Assembly (NCBI GenBank): GCA_900155495.1
Contig: FTLJ01000441.1
Span: 1-64,000 of the forward strand
DNA length: 64,000 nucleotides
Origin: Porogramme epimiltina
Taxonomy: Eukaryota > Basidiomycota > Agaricomycetes > Polyporales > Polyporaceae
Reading direction: 5' to 3'
Position 1 is the stretch's first letter, and each line of letters opens with the position of its first letter. The position numbers and the translations under genes were made by a program. Under the pieces are notes generated by a model. That model made no database searches. It saw only the letters and a program-made list of their open reading frames with translations, and was not told the origin of the DNA. Positions 12,509 through 23,162 of this stretch are shown here, piece after piece.

Positions 12509-14270
12509 TCACATCCCACCTCCCCACTGTTGCTGCTGTCCTGGGAAACCCGTCTGCTGCCACCCAACCCCACCGAACGGGTTCGTCTGGCCGAACATCT
12601 GCTGTTGAGGCTGCTGCTGCTGCATAAACATCCCCGGCGACGGACCTGCAAACTGGGGCTGGGGCTGGAAACCCGTCATCATCTGCGGCTGGGGTTGAGG
12701 CTGCATCTGCATGAACGGATTCCCTCCCATCGCGCCGGGGATCTGCATCTGCATCTGCGGCTGACCGAGCGACTGCGGTTGGAACATCGGCGATCCCTGC
12801 ATCGGCATCTGCCCCAGCGGCTGACCAGAGAACATCGGCGATCCCTGAGGAAGTAGCGCGGGCGATGCAGAGAGCAACGGCTGGTTTGGCTGGCCAAGCG
12901 ATGATGACCCAAAGGCCTGCGGTTGCATTTGGGTGGTAAATGGGTTCGGGGAAGGGGTTGTGGATGGCTGAAGCATGGGCGAGGGGGTCGAGAGCCCACC
13001 GACGACTCCGGCAGTGTTTATGCCCAGTGAGGGCTGTGGGTGGAACATGGAGGGAGACGCACCCGTCATCGTCATACCCATCTGTCCCCCACCGACATTC
13101 ATTGCCAGGCCTGTGTTCAGGCTCATACTACGCTGCGCGCCTCCAGGGAATACGCCAGTCTGATGTTGTCCAAGCGAGGTAGGGAAGGGGTTGCTGGGGC
13201 TGACGGAGAGACCCGTGAACTGAGGCTGCGCGGATAGGCTAACGTTCGGAATAGACATGGGGGTTGTTGTAGAGATGGGCGAAGCGTATTGCAGAGGAAG
13301 GGTGGAGTTTTGCGTTGGAGCCTGAAGCTGTGCGAGGTCATTCCATAAGGGGTTTGAGGGCTGTACCGGGGGGGCGACTTGCGGTAGTTGCGCAGGTTGT
13401 GTCTGAATCGGTGGGGCCGTAGGAGGTAGGGATGGGGGTACCGGCTGTGATATCGACCGAGGAGGGGATACTGGCTGTACGTTGGGGATTGTTGCTGAGG
13501 ATGTCGAGGTCGAAGGCGGTGGTACTGGGGATGTCTTGATAGTAGATGGAACCGAGGAAGAGGTGGCGAGGGGAAGGGTTTGTGAACGCTGCTGTCCGGT
13601 CGACGATAGCCTACTCGAAGCGGAGCGTGATGGCCCCAACAAGGCGGTGACTTGGGATTTCCGTGTTACGAACGACTTGTACTGGTATTTGGCTACCCCA
13701 TGATCGGTCCAAGTGGGATGTGGAAGGAACAGGCGTAAACTCACATCTAATATATTTCTCTAACTCGCTATCCCTCTCCGAGTCGATCATGTTCGTGGGG
13801 GGAGGATGCGTTATCTCATCCGGGTTGTATAAGTCGTTCGACTTGATGTTCCCGTTCTCCTTCATGACCTCAACTTGCTCCTTCGACCACGAATCCATCG
13901 TTAAACTCTTCCTGCGGTAACACGTCAAAATGCCGAGCCCAGTGGTAATGACAGGCTTGCCTACACTTTAGATATGTGCGTGCCCATCTTGCGGTGTATG
14001 CTTGCGCAGTGAACGCTAGTTGGAGTCTCAGCCATCAGTTCCCTTATTGTGAACAGGCCTCAGCTTACCAGATGAAGATTCCGATGCTGTACGATGCCCA
14101 TCGGGGATTCCGTGACTTGCAGTCCGCACATATATCTGCATACACGAGCATATGAGTTCTATAGACCGAAACAGATATGGAAGGCTCTTCTCACCATTGC
14201 CTGGTTGTATCGCGAGTTCCAAGAGGGTGCGTTGATTCCGTTCAGTTGTGATTTTATTGACATTCGACAT
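12509..14270 (-). CDS. ArfGAP domain protein (514 aa)
   Basis: GTPase-activating protein for Arf GTPases in vesicle traffic. Exons 14270-14195, 14135-14069, 14015-13965, 13911-13745 and 13692-12509 give 514 aa. Splicing rebuilds the ArfGAP zinc finger: C28-x2-C31-x16-C48-x2-C51, followed by IHRKMGTHISKVKS, where Arg56 is the likely arginine finger, then LTMDSW and EKYIRSKYQYKSF, which closes the domain at about residue 130. The rest is a long Pro/Gln/Met-rich low-complexity tail (QPQFAG, QQQPQQQ, GQTNPFGG) with NPF motifs of the kind that bind EH domains. This layout resembles the fungal Age2/SMAP type. The four short 5' exons would be missed by frame-only annotation. Confidence 0.9.
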
Positions 14271-14779
14271 GGCGACTCGGCAGACGAGTATGGCGTATGG
14301 CAGTATCGCAAGGGATCAAGCAACAGACCGAGACTCGCGAGGAAGCTGAAGAGGCACAAGGAGACGGTGGTAGTGAAGGCGTTGGTCGTGAGACGAGCTC
14401 TCGGGGGTTCGTCATCACATATTCTAAGGGCCGGGCGGCCCGAAAATCACGATCACGTGATACTTTTCCCCCTCGACGCGTCGACGGTCGCACGAACTCT
14501 GCGAGCGTTAGTAAGTACATGCTGCAGTACCGCACCAACCTGGAGTATGCCTAGTGCAGATAGACATGACTTCACATACTCCCAGTGCTCCAAATGCGCC
14601 GACTGAAACTGCGAGTCGCGATATTCAGCGAGTATGGCAGAGTCCTCGTCACACCAACCCGTTCTTATGTCGCACGACGGGGAACGGTTAGGGTCACAGA
14701 AACAAATCGATGAGAGACGTAATACAAGTACAAGTCCATGTAGATAACAGTGATAGAGAGAGCAGGATGGGGATCGTCA
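14271..14779. other. Upstream region of the ArfGAP gene with a copied block
   Basis: Contains a block (about 14412-14480) similar to the promoter of F1-3 (16091-16160), both in the same orientation, sharing GGCC..CCCGAAAATCRCG, ATCACGTGAT (14452-14461) and CTCGACGCG. Otherwise no gene is seen. Confidence 0.5.
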
Positions 14780-16010
14780 TTACATCTAAAGCATATGCAT
14801 CCATGAGCACAACGCCGGATAACATTACGACAAGAGGATAACGCACCAGTCTATTCTTGTACGACCACCACCACGCCAACGAGGTTCTGCGCTTGCAGCC
14901 TTCAGGAAGGCACTCATTCATTGCGTCGTCGATAAATTTCTCCACTCTCTCCCAGCTCCCACGTTTGTACAACCCGTAACCCTCTGTAACGGCGTGCGCT
15001 ATCGTTTCCTTTTCCGTCCTCCCCTCCTTACATCATCGTTTCTTTATCTTATCTTATCCACCACGCTCCTTATGATTCGTGCCGAGTCGTACCGTAATCC
15101 TCTCCATTCTATTCCAGTCTCGTGATCTACGGTACAGGTACTATATAACAGTAGCACAGGTGTAGGGCGTCGCCCCAGTGTTCCTCCTAACGAGACATTT
15201 GACCTGTCTCTTCGTGTGTGAACCTCTTCCCCCCCCAACCGTGTCGCGCCACCGGCTCAACCGACTCGCGAGCGCGACACCCTCCTTGTAATTGTCCGTC
15301 GACCATACCGCGAGAATATGCTGCCATTCCAGAGAGACTGGGCGATCGACGGTCAAGCCCAGTGCACAGGCCCCACGAGTAAGGTGCGAGACAACCTCCA
15401 GGGTCGCGATCCGGCGAATAGTGGGTAAAATCTTCTCATCCGCAAGGTGTTCGTCGGTAAGATCTCTGAAGTTCCATTCGTTCTTGTCACCGAACAGTTT
15501 CCGAAAATATGGAAAGACTGGAAATTCGAGCTCGTGACGGCGAGCGTAGTCGAGCATATAGTCCTCGGAGAAAGGCCAACCGTAAAGGCGATGAGGGACT
15601 GTTTTGCCTGGCCCGGGAAGGTCCTTCGCGGCCAGAGCAAGGCAAGGAGGATGCTCTGCAACAGTCGCCTCCCAGACAAGGCGCTGAAAGATGGTAGTAG
15701 ACATAGAGTTAAAACGAGAGCAAGTAGTAGAGACTGATGTGCTGACCATCTTCTCAGCCCGCGCAGCATTTTCAGCTCTCTGGGAAGCGGCGGCAGTGTC
15801 GATGTCGACCACCTTGCGTGACCGCTGTCTCTTCGTTCTGAGGCCCGCTGTAGGTGTGGAGGCAATTTCCCTCTTCGTAGTTTTTTGTGAAGTTGTCTTG
15901 GGTGAGGACTTTGAGACTACTTTTGTCGTCGTGACGGGTACCGGAGAAGGCTTCGCGTACACAGTGAGGGTCCGTGTCTTTCTGGTGGTGGAACGTGTCA
16001 CGACAGGCAT
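14780..16010 (-). CDS. F1-3, F1-family gene with a 0.3-kb insertion (269 aa if spliced)
   Basis: Exon 1 is 16010-15747; exon 2 starts at 15683 after a CTTTCAG acceptor. Family motifs run in order (MPVVTRSTTRKTRTLTVY, GWPFSEDYMLDYARRH, RDLTDEHLAD, WSTDNYKEG) until 15281, where unrelated sequence begins. The family sequence resumes at 14983 (YGLYKRGSWERVEKF, MNECLPEGCKRRTSLAWWWS) and ends through a 6-nt last exon (14785-14780). The insert has a GT at 15280 and a CAG ending at 14984; removing 15280-14984 leaves 403 + 137 = 540 nt, the paralogue exon-2 length, in frame. If it is not spliced, translation ends shortly inside the insert and the gene is broken. Function unknown. Confidence 0.6.
14985..15284 (-). 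mobile_element. Small insertion in F1-3, SINE-like or introner-like
   Basis: About 294 bp of unrelated sequence flanked by a probable 6-bp target duplication (GAGGGT on the minus strand, at 15279-15284 and 14979-14984). One end carries a 9-bp perfect inverted repeat, GTGTCGCGC (15241-15249) with GCGCGACAC (15272-15280), which can form a hairpin. The other end has GATAA repeated three times (about 15046-15062 on the complement). A weak A-box/B-box-like pair suggests tRNA-derived SINE ancestry, but this is only an impression. No coding capacity. Confidence 0.5.
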
Positions 16011-16077
16011 GATGAAATTCGACGTGTAGATGGAGTTTACGTAGGAGGAGGTAGCTAAGCAAAAAAGGCGAATAGGA

Positions 16078-16090
16078 TGATGGTGGTCAG
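16078..16090 (-). promoter_or_regulatory. Shared F1 promoter motif
   Basis: CTGACCACCATC on the coding strand, about 70-80 bp upstream of the F1-3 start. Confidence 0.5.
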
Positions 16091-16133
16091 GAATCATCAC
16101 ACATTCCAAGGGCCGATCAACCCGAAAATCGCG

Positions 16134-16143
16134 ATCACGTGAT
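16134..16143. promoter_or_regulatory. Palindromic ATCACGTGAT (E-box) upstream of F1-3
   Basis: CACGTG core 124-133 bp upstream of the start. Related sites lie upstream of F1-6 (41882-41890) and F1-7 (45412-45420). CACGTG is the known binding core of bHLH factors such as Cbf1/Pho4 in yeasts; a role here is inferred. Confidence 0.45.
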
Positions 16144-16675
16144 GTTACCACCATCTCGACGCGTCGCTCTGGCTCAGGAGGCTCTACGGCGAGCCGTGAA
16201 AAATGCTGTCGTGCCAAACCAACCAGAAGGATATATGAGGCAACCATTCGTGACCTTAAATCCTATTAAAGCCCCAAGTGTGTCAACTCGATCTTATAGC
16301 GGAACGCAAGCGTGCGGGAGGGGAACGGAAGTCTCAGATTAAGACAGTACGCTACTAGGGTATATAAGGAGTACAGCGAGATAAGGAGGTGTGTGTACCG
16401 CACGGTAAGGAACGGAGATACACATGGAATCGATGACGCGAGAATTGTACACTACGAGAGTCCGGGCGTCCGATATTACAACAGATCTGTCAGACATGAT
16501 GTTTAACGAGCATCAACGGAGGCAAACTCATCAAGACTGGTGATCACACCAACGCATGTCAGAGAAGGGTTAGAGTCAAAAGCCAAATATATGAGCGTCA
16601 TAACAGTACTAGTACAAGTATTGGTCCAGATATATTACTATAGTACGGAGAGAAAAGGGCGGCGATCGCCGATCG
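16144..16675. other. Intergenic between two F1 genes
   Basis: About 0.5 kb between the promoter of F1-3 and the 3' end of F1-4. No gene seen. Confidence 0.45.
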
Positions 16676-17613
16676 TCATTCCATCTAAGCATAGGCCTTC
16701 GTGAGCTCAACGTCGGATAACGTCGCACTAGAAAGATTACTCACAAGTTCATTCTTACGGTGCGACCACCACCAAGCCAACGAGGTTCGGCGCTGGCAGC
16801 CTTCCGGAAGGCACTCGTTCGGAGCATCGTCGATAAATTTCTCTACTCTCTTCCAGTTCCCAAACTGTGCGTACATCCAGTAGCCGTCCTTGTAATTGTC
16901 CGTCGACCACACCACGAGAATATTCTGCCATTCCAGCGAGACTGGGCGATCGACGGTCAAGCCCAGTGCGCGGGCCTCACGAGTGAAGTGCAAGACAACC
17001 TCCAAGGTTGCAATTCGGCGAAGGGTGGGCAGACCTTTCTTGTCCGCCAGGTGGTCGTCCGTAAGATCTCCGAAGTTGAACTCGTGCTTGTCACCGAACA
17101 GTTTCCGAAAATATGGGTGAAAGGGGAATTTCAGCTCGTGACGACGGGCGTAATCAAGCATGTAGTCCTCGGAGAAAGGCCAACCGTAAAGGCGATGAGG
17201 GACTGTTTTGCCTGGTCCGGGGAGATCTTTCTCAGCCAGAACAGTGCAAGGGGGATGCTCTGCGACAGTTGCCTCCCACTCAAGCCGCTAAATAAGGAAA
17301 TGCATAAGACATTAATACGAGAAGAAGCAGCAGACATTGGTATGCTCACCATCCTCTCAGCCTGTGCAGCGTCCTCAGCCTCCCGGGCAGCAGCCGCAGG
17401 ATCAACGTCGGCCACCTTGCGCGACCGCTTTGTCCTGGACCCGAGGTCAATCGTGGATGTGCGAGTCAGTTTTCTCTTGGAGGTCGTCTTTGAAGTCGTT
17501 TTCGATGAGGGATTTGGAGCCCCTTTTGTCGTCTTGACCGGTACCGGAGGAGGCTTCACGTACACCGTGGGCGATCTCGTCTTTCTGGTAGTAGAACGAG
17601 TGGCGACAGGCAT
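16676..17613 (-). CDS. F1-4, uncharacterised F1-family protein (271 aa)
   Basis: Intact close relative of the neighbouring F1-3. Exons 17613-17350, 17287-16745 and 16684-16676 give 271 aa; the last exon adds Met-Glu-stop. Motifs in order: MPVATRSTTRKTRS, a Lys/Arg/Ser/Thr-rich segment, RLEWEATVAEHPPC, GWPFSEDYMLDYARRH, FGDLTDDHLAD, VVWSTDNYKDGYWMY, NECLPEGCQRRTSLAWWWS. The basic N-terminus contains KR/RK clusters that could be nuclear localisation signals. This copy shows what F1-3 looked like before the insertion. Function unknown. Confidence 0.8.
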
Positions 17614-17700
17614 GGTGTAACGCAGCGTTCATGTAGAGTTGATATGGTAGAAGACGCGGTAAAGACGTAAGTGGACTGCGAAAAGGCAGAGACGATGGAG

Positions 17701-17708
17701 GTGGTCAA
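17701..17708 (-). promoter_or_regulatory. Shared F1 promoter motif
   Basis: TTGACCAC on the coding strand, about 88-95 bp upstream of F1-4. A TTGGGCGTCTCC-like element follows near 17725, also found upstream of F1-5 (38586) and F1-7 (45383). Confidence 0.45.
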
Positions 17709-17747
17709 GATGTAAGAATCAGATTGGGCGTCTCCTTGATCATGAGT

Positions 17748-18281
17748 TCAAGTTGTATCCCCATTTAGCGCGGACAAAAGGAAACATTGAGGCAATGACA
17801 AAAACCGGGATCCCATATTCATGATCCCCCTGCTGAAGAAATCCAAAAGGGTCCGAGTCTCGGCGATCCACCAATTTCTCTCAAAGCCACTGCGCGCCGC
17901 AAGCTGTGCGATCTCCCTGACGCAGTCTTGCACACACCGAGGACCGGCCGCCAAGATAGTACAGCTGCAGCGGCTGCTTCTGCCGCGCTCGAAATAATGC
18001 TCTCTAGGTTTAGCGTGGAAGAGGAGGATAGAGAGGTCGGGTCGTTCAACATTCTCGGAGCTGTTCCCGGAACCATCGATGAAGCTGATGAAGAAGAAGA
18101 TGAAGACGCTGAGTATGAGAGCGATGATTCGTGCGGCTCTGTGATGGAGGGGGATCTTCACGCGGAGATCCTCCTTGAGAGTGATGATGGCGAGAACATC
18201 TTCTTTGTACGTGGCTGAGATACCAGCCAGGCGACGTAGATTTGCGTCGAGATCAACGTACTGTCCTTTTGAGCGTCGCAC
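17748..18281 (-). CDS. Ambiguous hypothetical frame with one membrane segment
   Basis: A 177-codon minus-strand frame begins with a GTG rather than ATG and contains KEDVLAIITLKEDLRVKIPL followed by a hydrophobic stretch (AARIIALILSVFIFFFISF). The opposite strand (17928-18218) has an acidic 96-codon frame with DEADEEEDEDAEYESDD. Both cannot be trusted together. A spliced minus-strand gene with an upstream start is possible, but I found no supporting exon. Confidence 0.25.
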   Translation of the reverse strand: MRRSKGQYVDLDANLRRLAGISATYKEDVLAIITLKEDLRVKIPLHHRAARIIALILSVFIFFFISFIDGSGNSSENVERPDLSILLFHAKPREHYFERGRSSRCSCTILAAGPRCVQDCVREIAQLAARSGFERNWWIAETRTLLDFFSRGIMNMGSRFLSLPQCFLLSALNGDTT

Positions 18282-18523
18282 GTTGTACTATAATGTATCG
18301 AACAAGTTGCACTGTATTCCGTTGAGTTTCAAGATATCTGTTGAATTGATCAGAAATGTCTCTTTGCCACCAGAACTGAGTGGGCGTGCGCTGCGAGGAG
18401 TGCTACCAAATAGATAGTATGTAGAGAATTGGAGTATTGTACACGATGCATCCGAGTTCAAATGTTCAAGAAATGCCAAAATACAACCATGCCTACTCGC
18501 TAAAAGCGACAAACCATCCTATG

Positions 18524-20293
18524 CTAGCATCGCACCGTGCTGGCCCTGGGGCCCTGTGCCGTAGACCTTGAAGAACAACTGTCAGCACAAATTCGGATGC
18601 TAGCCTTTGCGAAAGCTCACTTCATGTATACCCTATACGCCGCGACGCCCGCAGCGGCGTCAGCATACAAGTCATCCAACAAGGATTTCCTTTTCCCTGC
18701 GAACGTTTCCGAACCGCCCCCGACGCGGTCGAAGTCCATGCCCCGGACAATCCTCGGGATCTGTGCACGAATGGAACTCTTGAAACATTTCCAGACCCTG
18801 GTGTCGTTCGGAAGTAGGTCGTCTAGCACGTTCTTGAGGGCTTTAGGCTCTGCCGGGAGTGGCCGCGAAGACTTCCGTATAGGAGGGGGTGGTCTTCCCT
18901 TGCCGGAAGGCTGAGCCTCTATGTCCACAGGGGAGGAGACCGTCAAGTCCTCATCATCTTCGTCCTCATCCTCATCCTCATCACTTTCCTCATCGACGGC
19001 GTACTCGTCATCGGCCCCTTCCCTTTCCTCTGGTTCAACCATCTCGGGAGAAGCCCGTTCTTTTTCATCAAACGAAACACCCATGCTGCCACGTGGGGCG
19101 TCGGAAAGAACTCCGTCGACCGAGGGTAAGAATGCGGAAGTGTGAGGATCGGGGGACGTCGGGGAGGCAGGGGCGTCGCCGTCGGAAGCGAGGACAAGCA
19201 GGACGAAGACAACCATCGCGGTGCGCGTGCCCAACTTGAACTTTCGAAGATCGCCGTTCTTCGGGTGGAGCTTGAGAACTTTCTTGATGAGGATCCGACG
19301 CTGCAACTTCTCGCGGTCGAGCGACGACAGGTATGAGTTGTACATCCAGGACACGCCGAGAGACGTGAGGAACATGACCTGACCGAAGATCGTGCCCTGG
19401 GGGACAGCGAGGAGTTGGGCGAGGAATTGTATTGTGAGGAGGAGTGAGCTGATGCCGAGGCGGTGGTAGCGGGTGCTTTTGTGATATTCGAGGGAGAATT
19501 TTCCGCGAGTGATTGCGCTCACCGCGGCCTCGGGACCCTTAAGCACGACGATCTGGTTCGATTCGTTGAGGATGCCATGTCCAGGTGGGGAGCTCGGAGC
19601 AGGGTCGGGACGCCAGAATTTGAACGTGCCCGACCCGATGACCCAACAGGAGATCCCCCCGGTGAGCATCCCGAGGACAATCATTGAGAAACATATCCAG
19701 TCGCCGAAGAGGGCGCACATAGAGGCTGTCGCGGCGGACGCCAGGATAGGGAGGAGCGCAAGGAGACTCGTCTTGACGAGGCTGTCCTCTTTGGTGAGGG
19801 TAATGTGGTCCACAGTCTTATCGACGGTGTGTAGGTGCACAATTGTAACGTTGCCTATACGCGTTTGGCGGGCATCTGCGGGCGGTTCCCACTCAGCCTT
19901 TGCCTGAGCGCAGTGCTGGAAGAGGAGATGGGCTGGATGACCGGTCTTCCGCATGACCGTGCCAGACTGGACCCCGCGGAACCGGGGCCCGTCGAGCCCG
20001 TCGAGTCTGAAGAAGACCGCTGGCTCTTGGTTGACGCCTGGGTATAGCCCGTCCCAGAACCGGGATCGGGCGACCTGGCCGTACCACTTTGCGATTTCGT
20101 AGCTTCCTGGCATGTTATACCATCCCAGGAACCTCCTCCCTTCGTACAGGTGAACGGTGGTCATGGCGTTTACGGCAACGTCACCGCCGAAGAAACCGGC
20201 AACGCCCGAGATATCGAGGTTGGCGCCATTGTTGTTATCAGAGTCATCGAGGGGAAGGGGCTGGAGAAACCTGGGTAAGAGGATGGGAGCCAT
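18524..20293 (-). CDS. F2-B, uncharacterised multi-pass membrane protein with acidic insert (575 aa)
   Basis: Exon 1 is 20293-18621 and exon 2 is 18578-18524, giving 575 aa and the longest F2 member. The start ATG (MAPILLPRFLQPL) follows a probable 5' UTR intron directly. Family landmarks are NLDISGVAGFFGGDVAVNAM, FLGWYNMPGSYEIAKWYGQ, RSRFWDGLYPGVN, MRKTGH, paired helices around LPILASAATASMCALFGDW, RLGISSLLLTIQFLAQLL, MFLTSLGVSWMYNSYLSSLD and LGTRTAMVVFVLLVLA. The C-terminal half has an acidic insert (EESDEDEDEDEDDED) coded by a GATGAG microsatellite at about 18950-18993, then LPNDTRVWKCFKSS. The open frame extends far upstream of the chosen start, but that part has no family match. Confidence 0.8.
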
Positions 20294-20295
20294 GG

Positions 20296-20362
20296 CTAGA
20301 CGGGATCGCAGAGGAGCAGAGTCAGCACGAGCATTATCACTGTGGAGCGGCGCGAACCTTAC
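20296..20362 (-). other. Probable 5' UTR intron of F2-B
   Basis: GTAAGG donor, GTGCTGAC branch-like site and CGTCTAG acceptor two bases before the start codon. Confidence 0.55.
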
Positions 20363-21492
20363 CTGAGGGGATTTGTGGACGGGGGAATCGTGCCAGCGGC
20401 CCTTGGGAACACCAACCCGGACGACCTTATAGAGGCGTACAAGGGCCCTACAACGTGGTGAAGAGGCAGGGTAAACGGGACTATTAATACGCTTACCAGA
20501 TACTTGAGCGCTACACGTGGCATGTGAAGCCGGCGGGCATTTGGGACAGGGTCTGGTCAAGGCCCCCATCTGATGAGCGCCGGATCCTTCGCGAAGCTGC
20601 AGCAATAGCGCAGTCAGATTCGCATACAGCTTCAACACCGACGGTGGGCCGGAAGGTAGAGATGAGCGATGCAGTGCCTATACTCATCCAAGGATGCACC
20701 GCTTCTCTTGCCTATCGTGAGGATCAGCAGCAGAGCTCTCAAGACACGCTGTATACACAGCAACATCGGTATTACCTCATGTCGCCTTGGAGCACTGGTA
20801 GATGACGCTCTGATCACAGCCACAGACGTCCAGACCCCCCAGGCTGGGCAGCGCACTGGGACGCCCTTGCGGACTGGGTACTAGGGTGGTTGACACAACT
20901 TCCTGCCAGACCCTCGATGCAGGATGGACGTAGCAGAGGCGGTCCTACTCGTATATAGTGATGAGTAACTGCTGACTGATGAGGATGCCTGGCAGGTATC
21001 GCACCTTGCCATTGGGCGCTGTTCAACCGATCCTTCGCCGAGCGTCGATTATCTGAAAGGGGATGAGGAGGGCGGTAAGCGAGTCGAAACCCGCGGAAGG
21101 CGGAAGACAGCCGCAGCCTCGCGGGTGTCCCACCTCCGATGTCGTCGGAGGAGAAGATGCAATTGCATGATGAAAGCGCGCGCTCACACTTACGTAAGTA
21201 ATATCTGGGCACGCCGCGCGGCGGGCCCGGGACTAAAACGGGCACACGTGAATGGGAATAGAACGTCGTATTCCTGCCTAAGGGTCGTTGTATACGTCCG
21301 CGCGAATCCTTATAATATACCGAGCAAGAAGCATTGATCAAATGTATCGCGACATATTGACAGCGACTCTATGTGGGGCCCCTACAACAAGATGATCACA
21401 ATGAGCAGGTTCGTTCGCGAAAGCACGTAACTCGACGCACTGTTCACGTGGGAGCTTTTCAATAAGCGTACGACAGCGTCCACTGACAACGT
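20363..21492. other. Intergenic, no gene seen
   Basis: About 1.1 kb between F2-C and F2-B. A TATA-like CTATAAGG on the complement of about 20428-20435 could serve F2-B. I cannot support any gene. Confidence 0.4.
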
Positions 21493-23094
21493 TCACTTTG
21501 CAATAGGAAGTGTCCTGAAATAACGATAGTTAGACGACCATGAGGACAAAGATAGCAACAGTACTGACGCTTCGTATGCTCGAAATGCCGCGACAGCGGC
21601 CTCGATATCCCTGTACAGGTTCAACAACAGGACCCTCCTGTCCCTGGACATTGGCCCTGGTGGCCGGATGTGCCGAAACGGGACCCCTCGGAGCAAATCG
21701 GGGAGCTGTGTCAGGAACGTCTCCTTCCAAAATCGCCACACGGGCGTATCGTTGGGAAGGATGTCGTCGAGAACGTCACGGAGAGCCCGCGAGTCAGGCG
21801 GTGAGAGCTCTTCCTCGTCGTGTAAAGGGTCGAGGCCCGTGTCGAGGTCGTCGAAGCCTTCGTCCGCCACCAGCTGGTCCTTGATCATGCGTTCTTCAGA
21901 CAAAGACCGCCCGTGGGCAGCGGCCAAGGAAGCGGCAGCTTGAGTGTCTTCGGGAGAGGGAGGGGAAGAGCCGGGTGTGCCAGGTGCTCCTGTCGGCGAT
22001 GAGCCGCCGTCTAATGCCAACAGCAGCAAAACGAACACGCCCATGGTCGTCCGCGTGCCGAGTGTATATTTGCGGAGAACTGGGCGGTCCAGGACTTTCC
22101 GGAAAAGAATCCTTCTTTGCAGTTTTTCGTGGTCGAGGGACGAGAGGTACGAATTGTACACCCATGAGACGCCGAGCGAAGTGAGGAACATGATCTGGCC
22201 GAAGATCGTTCCCTGAGGGACGATGAGGAGTTGAGCCAGGAACTGCACCGTGAGCATCAGCGAGCTCATCCCAAGTTGGTGGAAGCGCTTCGTCCCTGGG
22301 TACTTGAGCGAGAACTTCCCGCGAGTGATCGCCCGAATAGCTGTCTTGGGACCCTTGAGAACGACGAAGTGGTCCTTGTCGTCGAGGATTCCACAGGTGG
22401 GGGGAGAACCACCGACGGGATCCGGAGAGGAGAACGCGAGTTGGCCCGTCCCAATGACCCAACAGGAGACGCCACTTGTCGTCATTCCCAGCACGATCAT
22501 CGCGAAACAGATCCAGTCATTGAAGAGGGCGCACATCGCCGCGGTCGCCGCCGACGAAAGAATAGGGATGAGGGCGAGTAGGACAGATGCGAAGAGCGCT
22601 TCCTCCTTGGTGAGCTGCTTGGGTCTGTGTGTGCCTTGGAGGTGTGCGATGGTGACGTCAACGGGGGCGGTGGTGCGTGCATCCGGCGGAGCTGCCCATT
22701 TCTCGGGCTCGACGGCATCGCATTCACGGACGAACAGAAGTCCTGTCTGCCCCGTCTTGCGCATGATGGTTCCCGACTGTATGCCGCGGTACCGTGGGCC
22801 GTCGAGGCCGTCGAGCTCGAAGAGGACCGCCGGGTCGAGATTGACGCCGGGGTAAAGGCCATCCCAGAAGCGCGAGCGCGCCACCTGGCCGTAGCGTCTG
22901 GCGATCTCATAGCTCCCAGGGGTGTTGTACCATCCCAGATACTTGCGGGCGTCGTACATGTGCACCGTGGTCATCGCCGAGACGGCAACATCTCCCCCGA
23001 AGAAACCGGCCACACCGGAAATGTCGAGACTGATGTCGGTGTTGTCCAGTGGGCTAGCCAAGAAAGACCGCTTGGCCCGAAAGAACGGGGGCAT
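21493..23094 (-). CDS. F2-C, uncharacterised multi-pass membrane protein (515 aa)
   Basis: Tandem neighbour of F2-B. Exon 1 is 23094-21569 and a 22-nt last exon is 21514-21493. The intron (21568-21515) is 54 nt, a multiple of three and free of stops, so read-through would silently add 18 residues; the TCTAACT branch-like site and TTTCAG acceptor, plus the same last-intron place in the paralogues, support splicing. Landmarks: LDISGVAGFFGGDVAVSAM, LGWYNTPGSYEIARRYGQVA, RSRFWDGLYPGVN, IMRKTGQT, MCALFNDWICFAMIVLG, MSSLMLTVQFLAQLLIVPQG, MFLTSLGVSWVYNSYLSSLD, LGTRTTMGVFVLLLLA, LPNDTPVWRFWKE. In-frame sequence up to 23421 is treated as 5' UTR. Confidence 0.8.
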   Translation of the reverse strand: MPPFFRAKRSFLASPLDNTDISLDISGVAGFFGGDVAVSAMTTVHMYDARKYLGWYNTPGSYEIARRYGQVARSRFWDGLYPGVNLDPAVLFELDGLDGPRYRGIQSGTIMRKTGQTGLLFVRECDAVEPEKWAAPPDARTTAPVDVTIAHLQGTHRPKQLTKEEALFASVLLALIPILSSAATAAMCALFNDWICFAMIVLGMTTSGVSCWVIGTGQLAFSSPDPVGGSPPTCGILDDKDHFVVLKGPKTAIRAITRGKFSLKYPGTKRFHQLGMSSLMLTVQFLAQLLIVPQGTIFGQIMFLTSLGVSWVYNSYLSSLDHEKLQRRILFRKVLDRPVLRKYTLGTRTTMGVFVLLLLALDGGSSPTGAPGTPGSSPPSPEDTQAAASLAAAHGRSLSEERMIKDQLVADEGFDDLDTGLDPLHDEEELSPPDSRALRDVLDDILPNDTPVWRFWKETFLTQLPDLLRGVPFRHIRPPGPMSRDRRVLLLNLYRDIEAAVAAFRAYEASVLLLSLSSWSSNYRYFRTLPIAK

Positions 23095-23121
23095 GATGGT
23101 AAAACGTCTAGGAGACAGTTT

Positions 23122-23162
23122 CTGCATAAGTCTCAAATATAAGGCAATGGAAATAAACCCAC
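23122..23162 (-). other. Probable 5' UTR intron of F2-C
   Basis: GTGGGT donor and TTATGCAG acceptor, 41 nt, ending 27 nt before the start codon. Confidence 0.4.

Noticed and set aside
22497..22910. Ser/Arg-rich minus-strand frame in F2-C
   Set aside because: It overlaps the well-supported F2-C exon in another frame.
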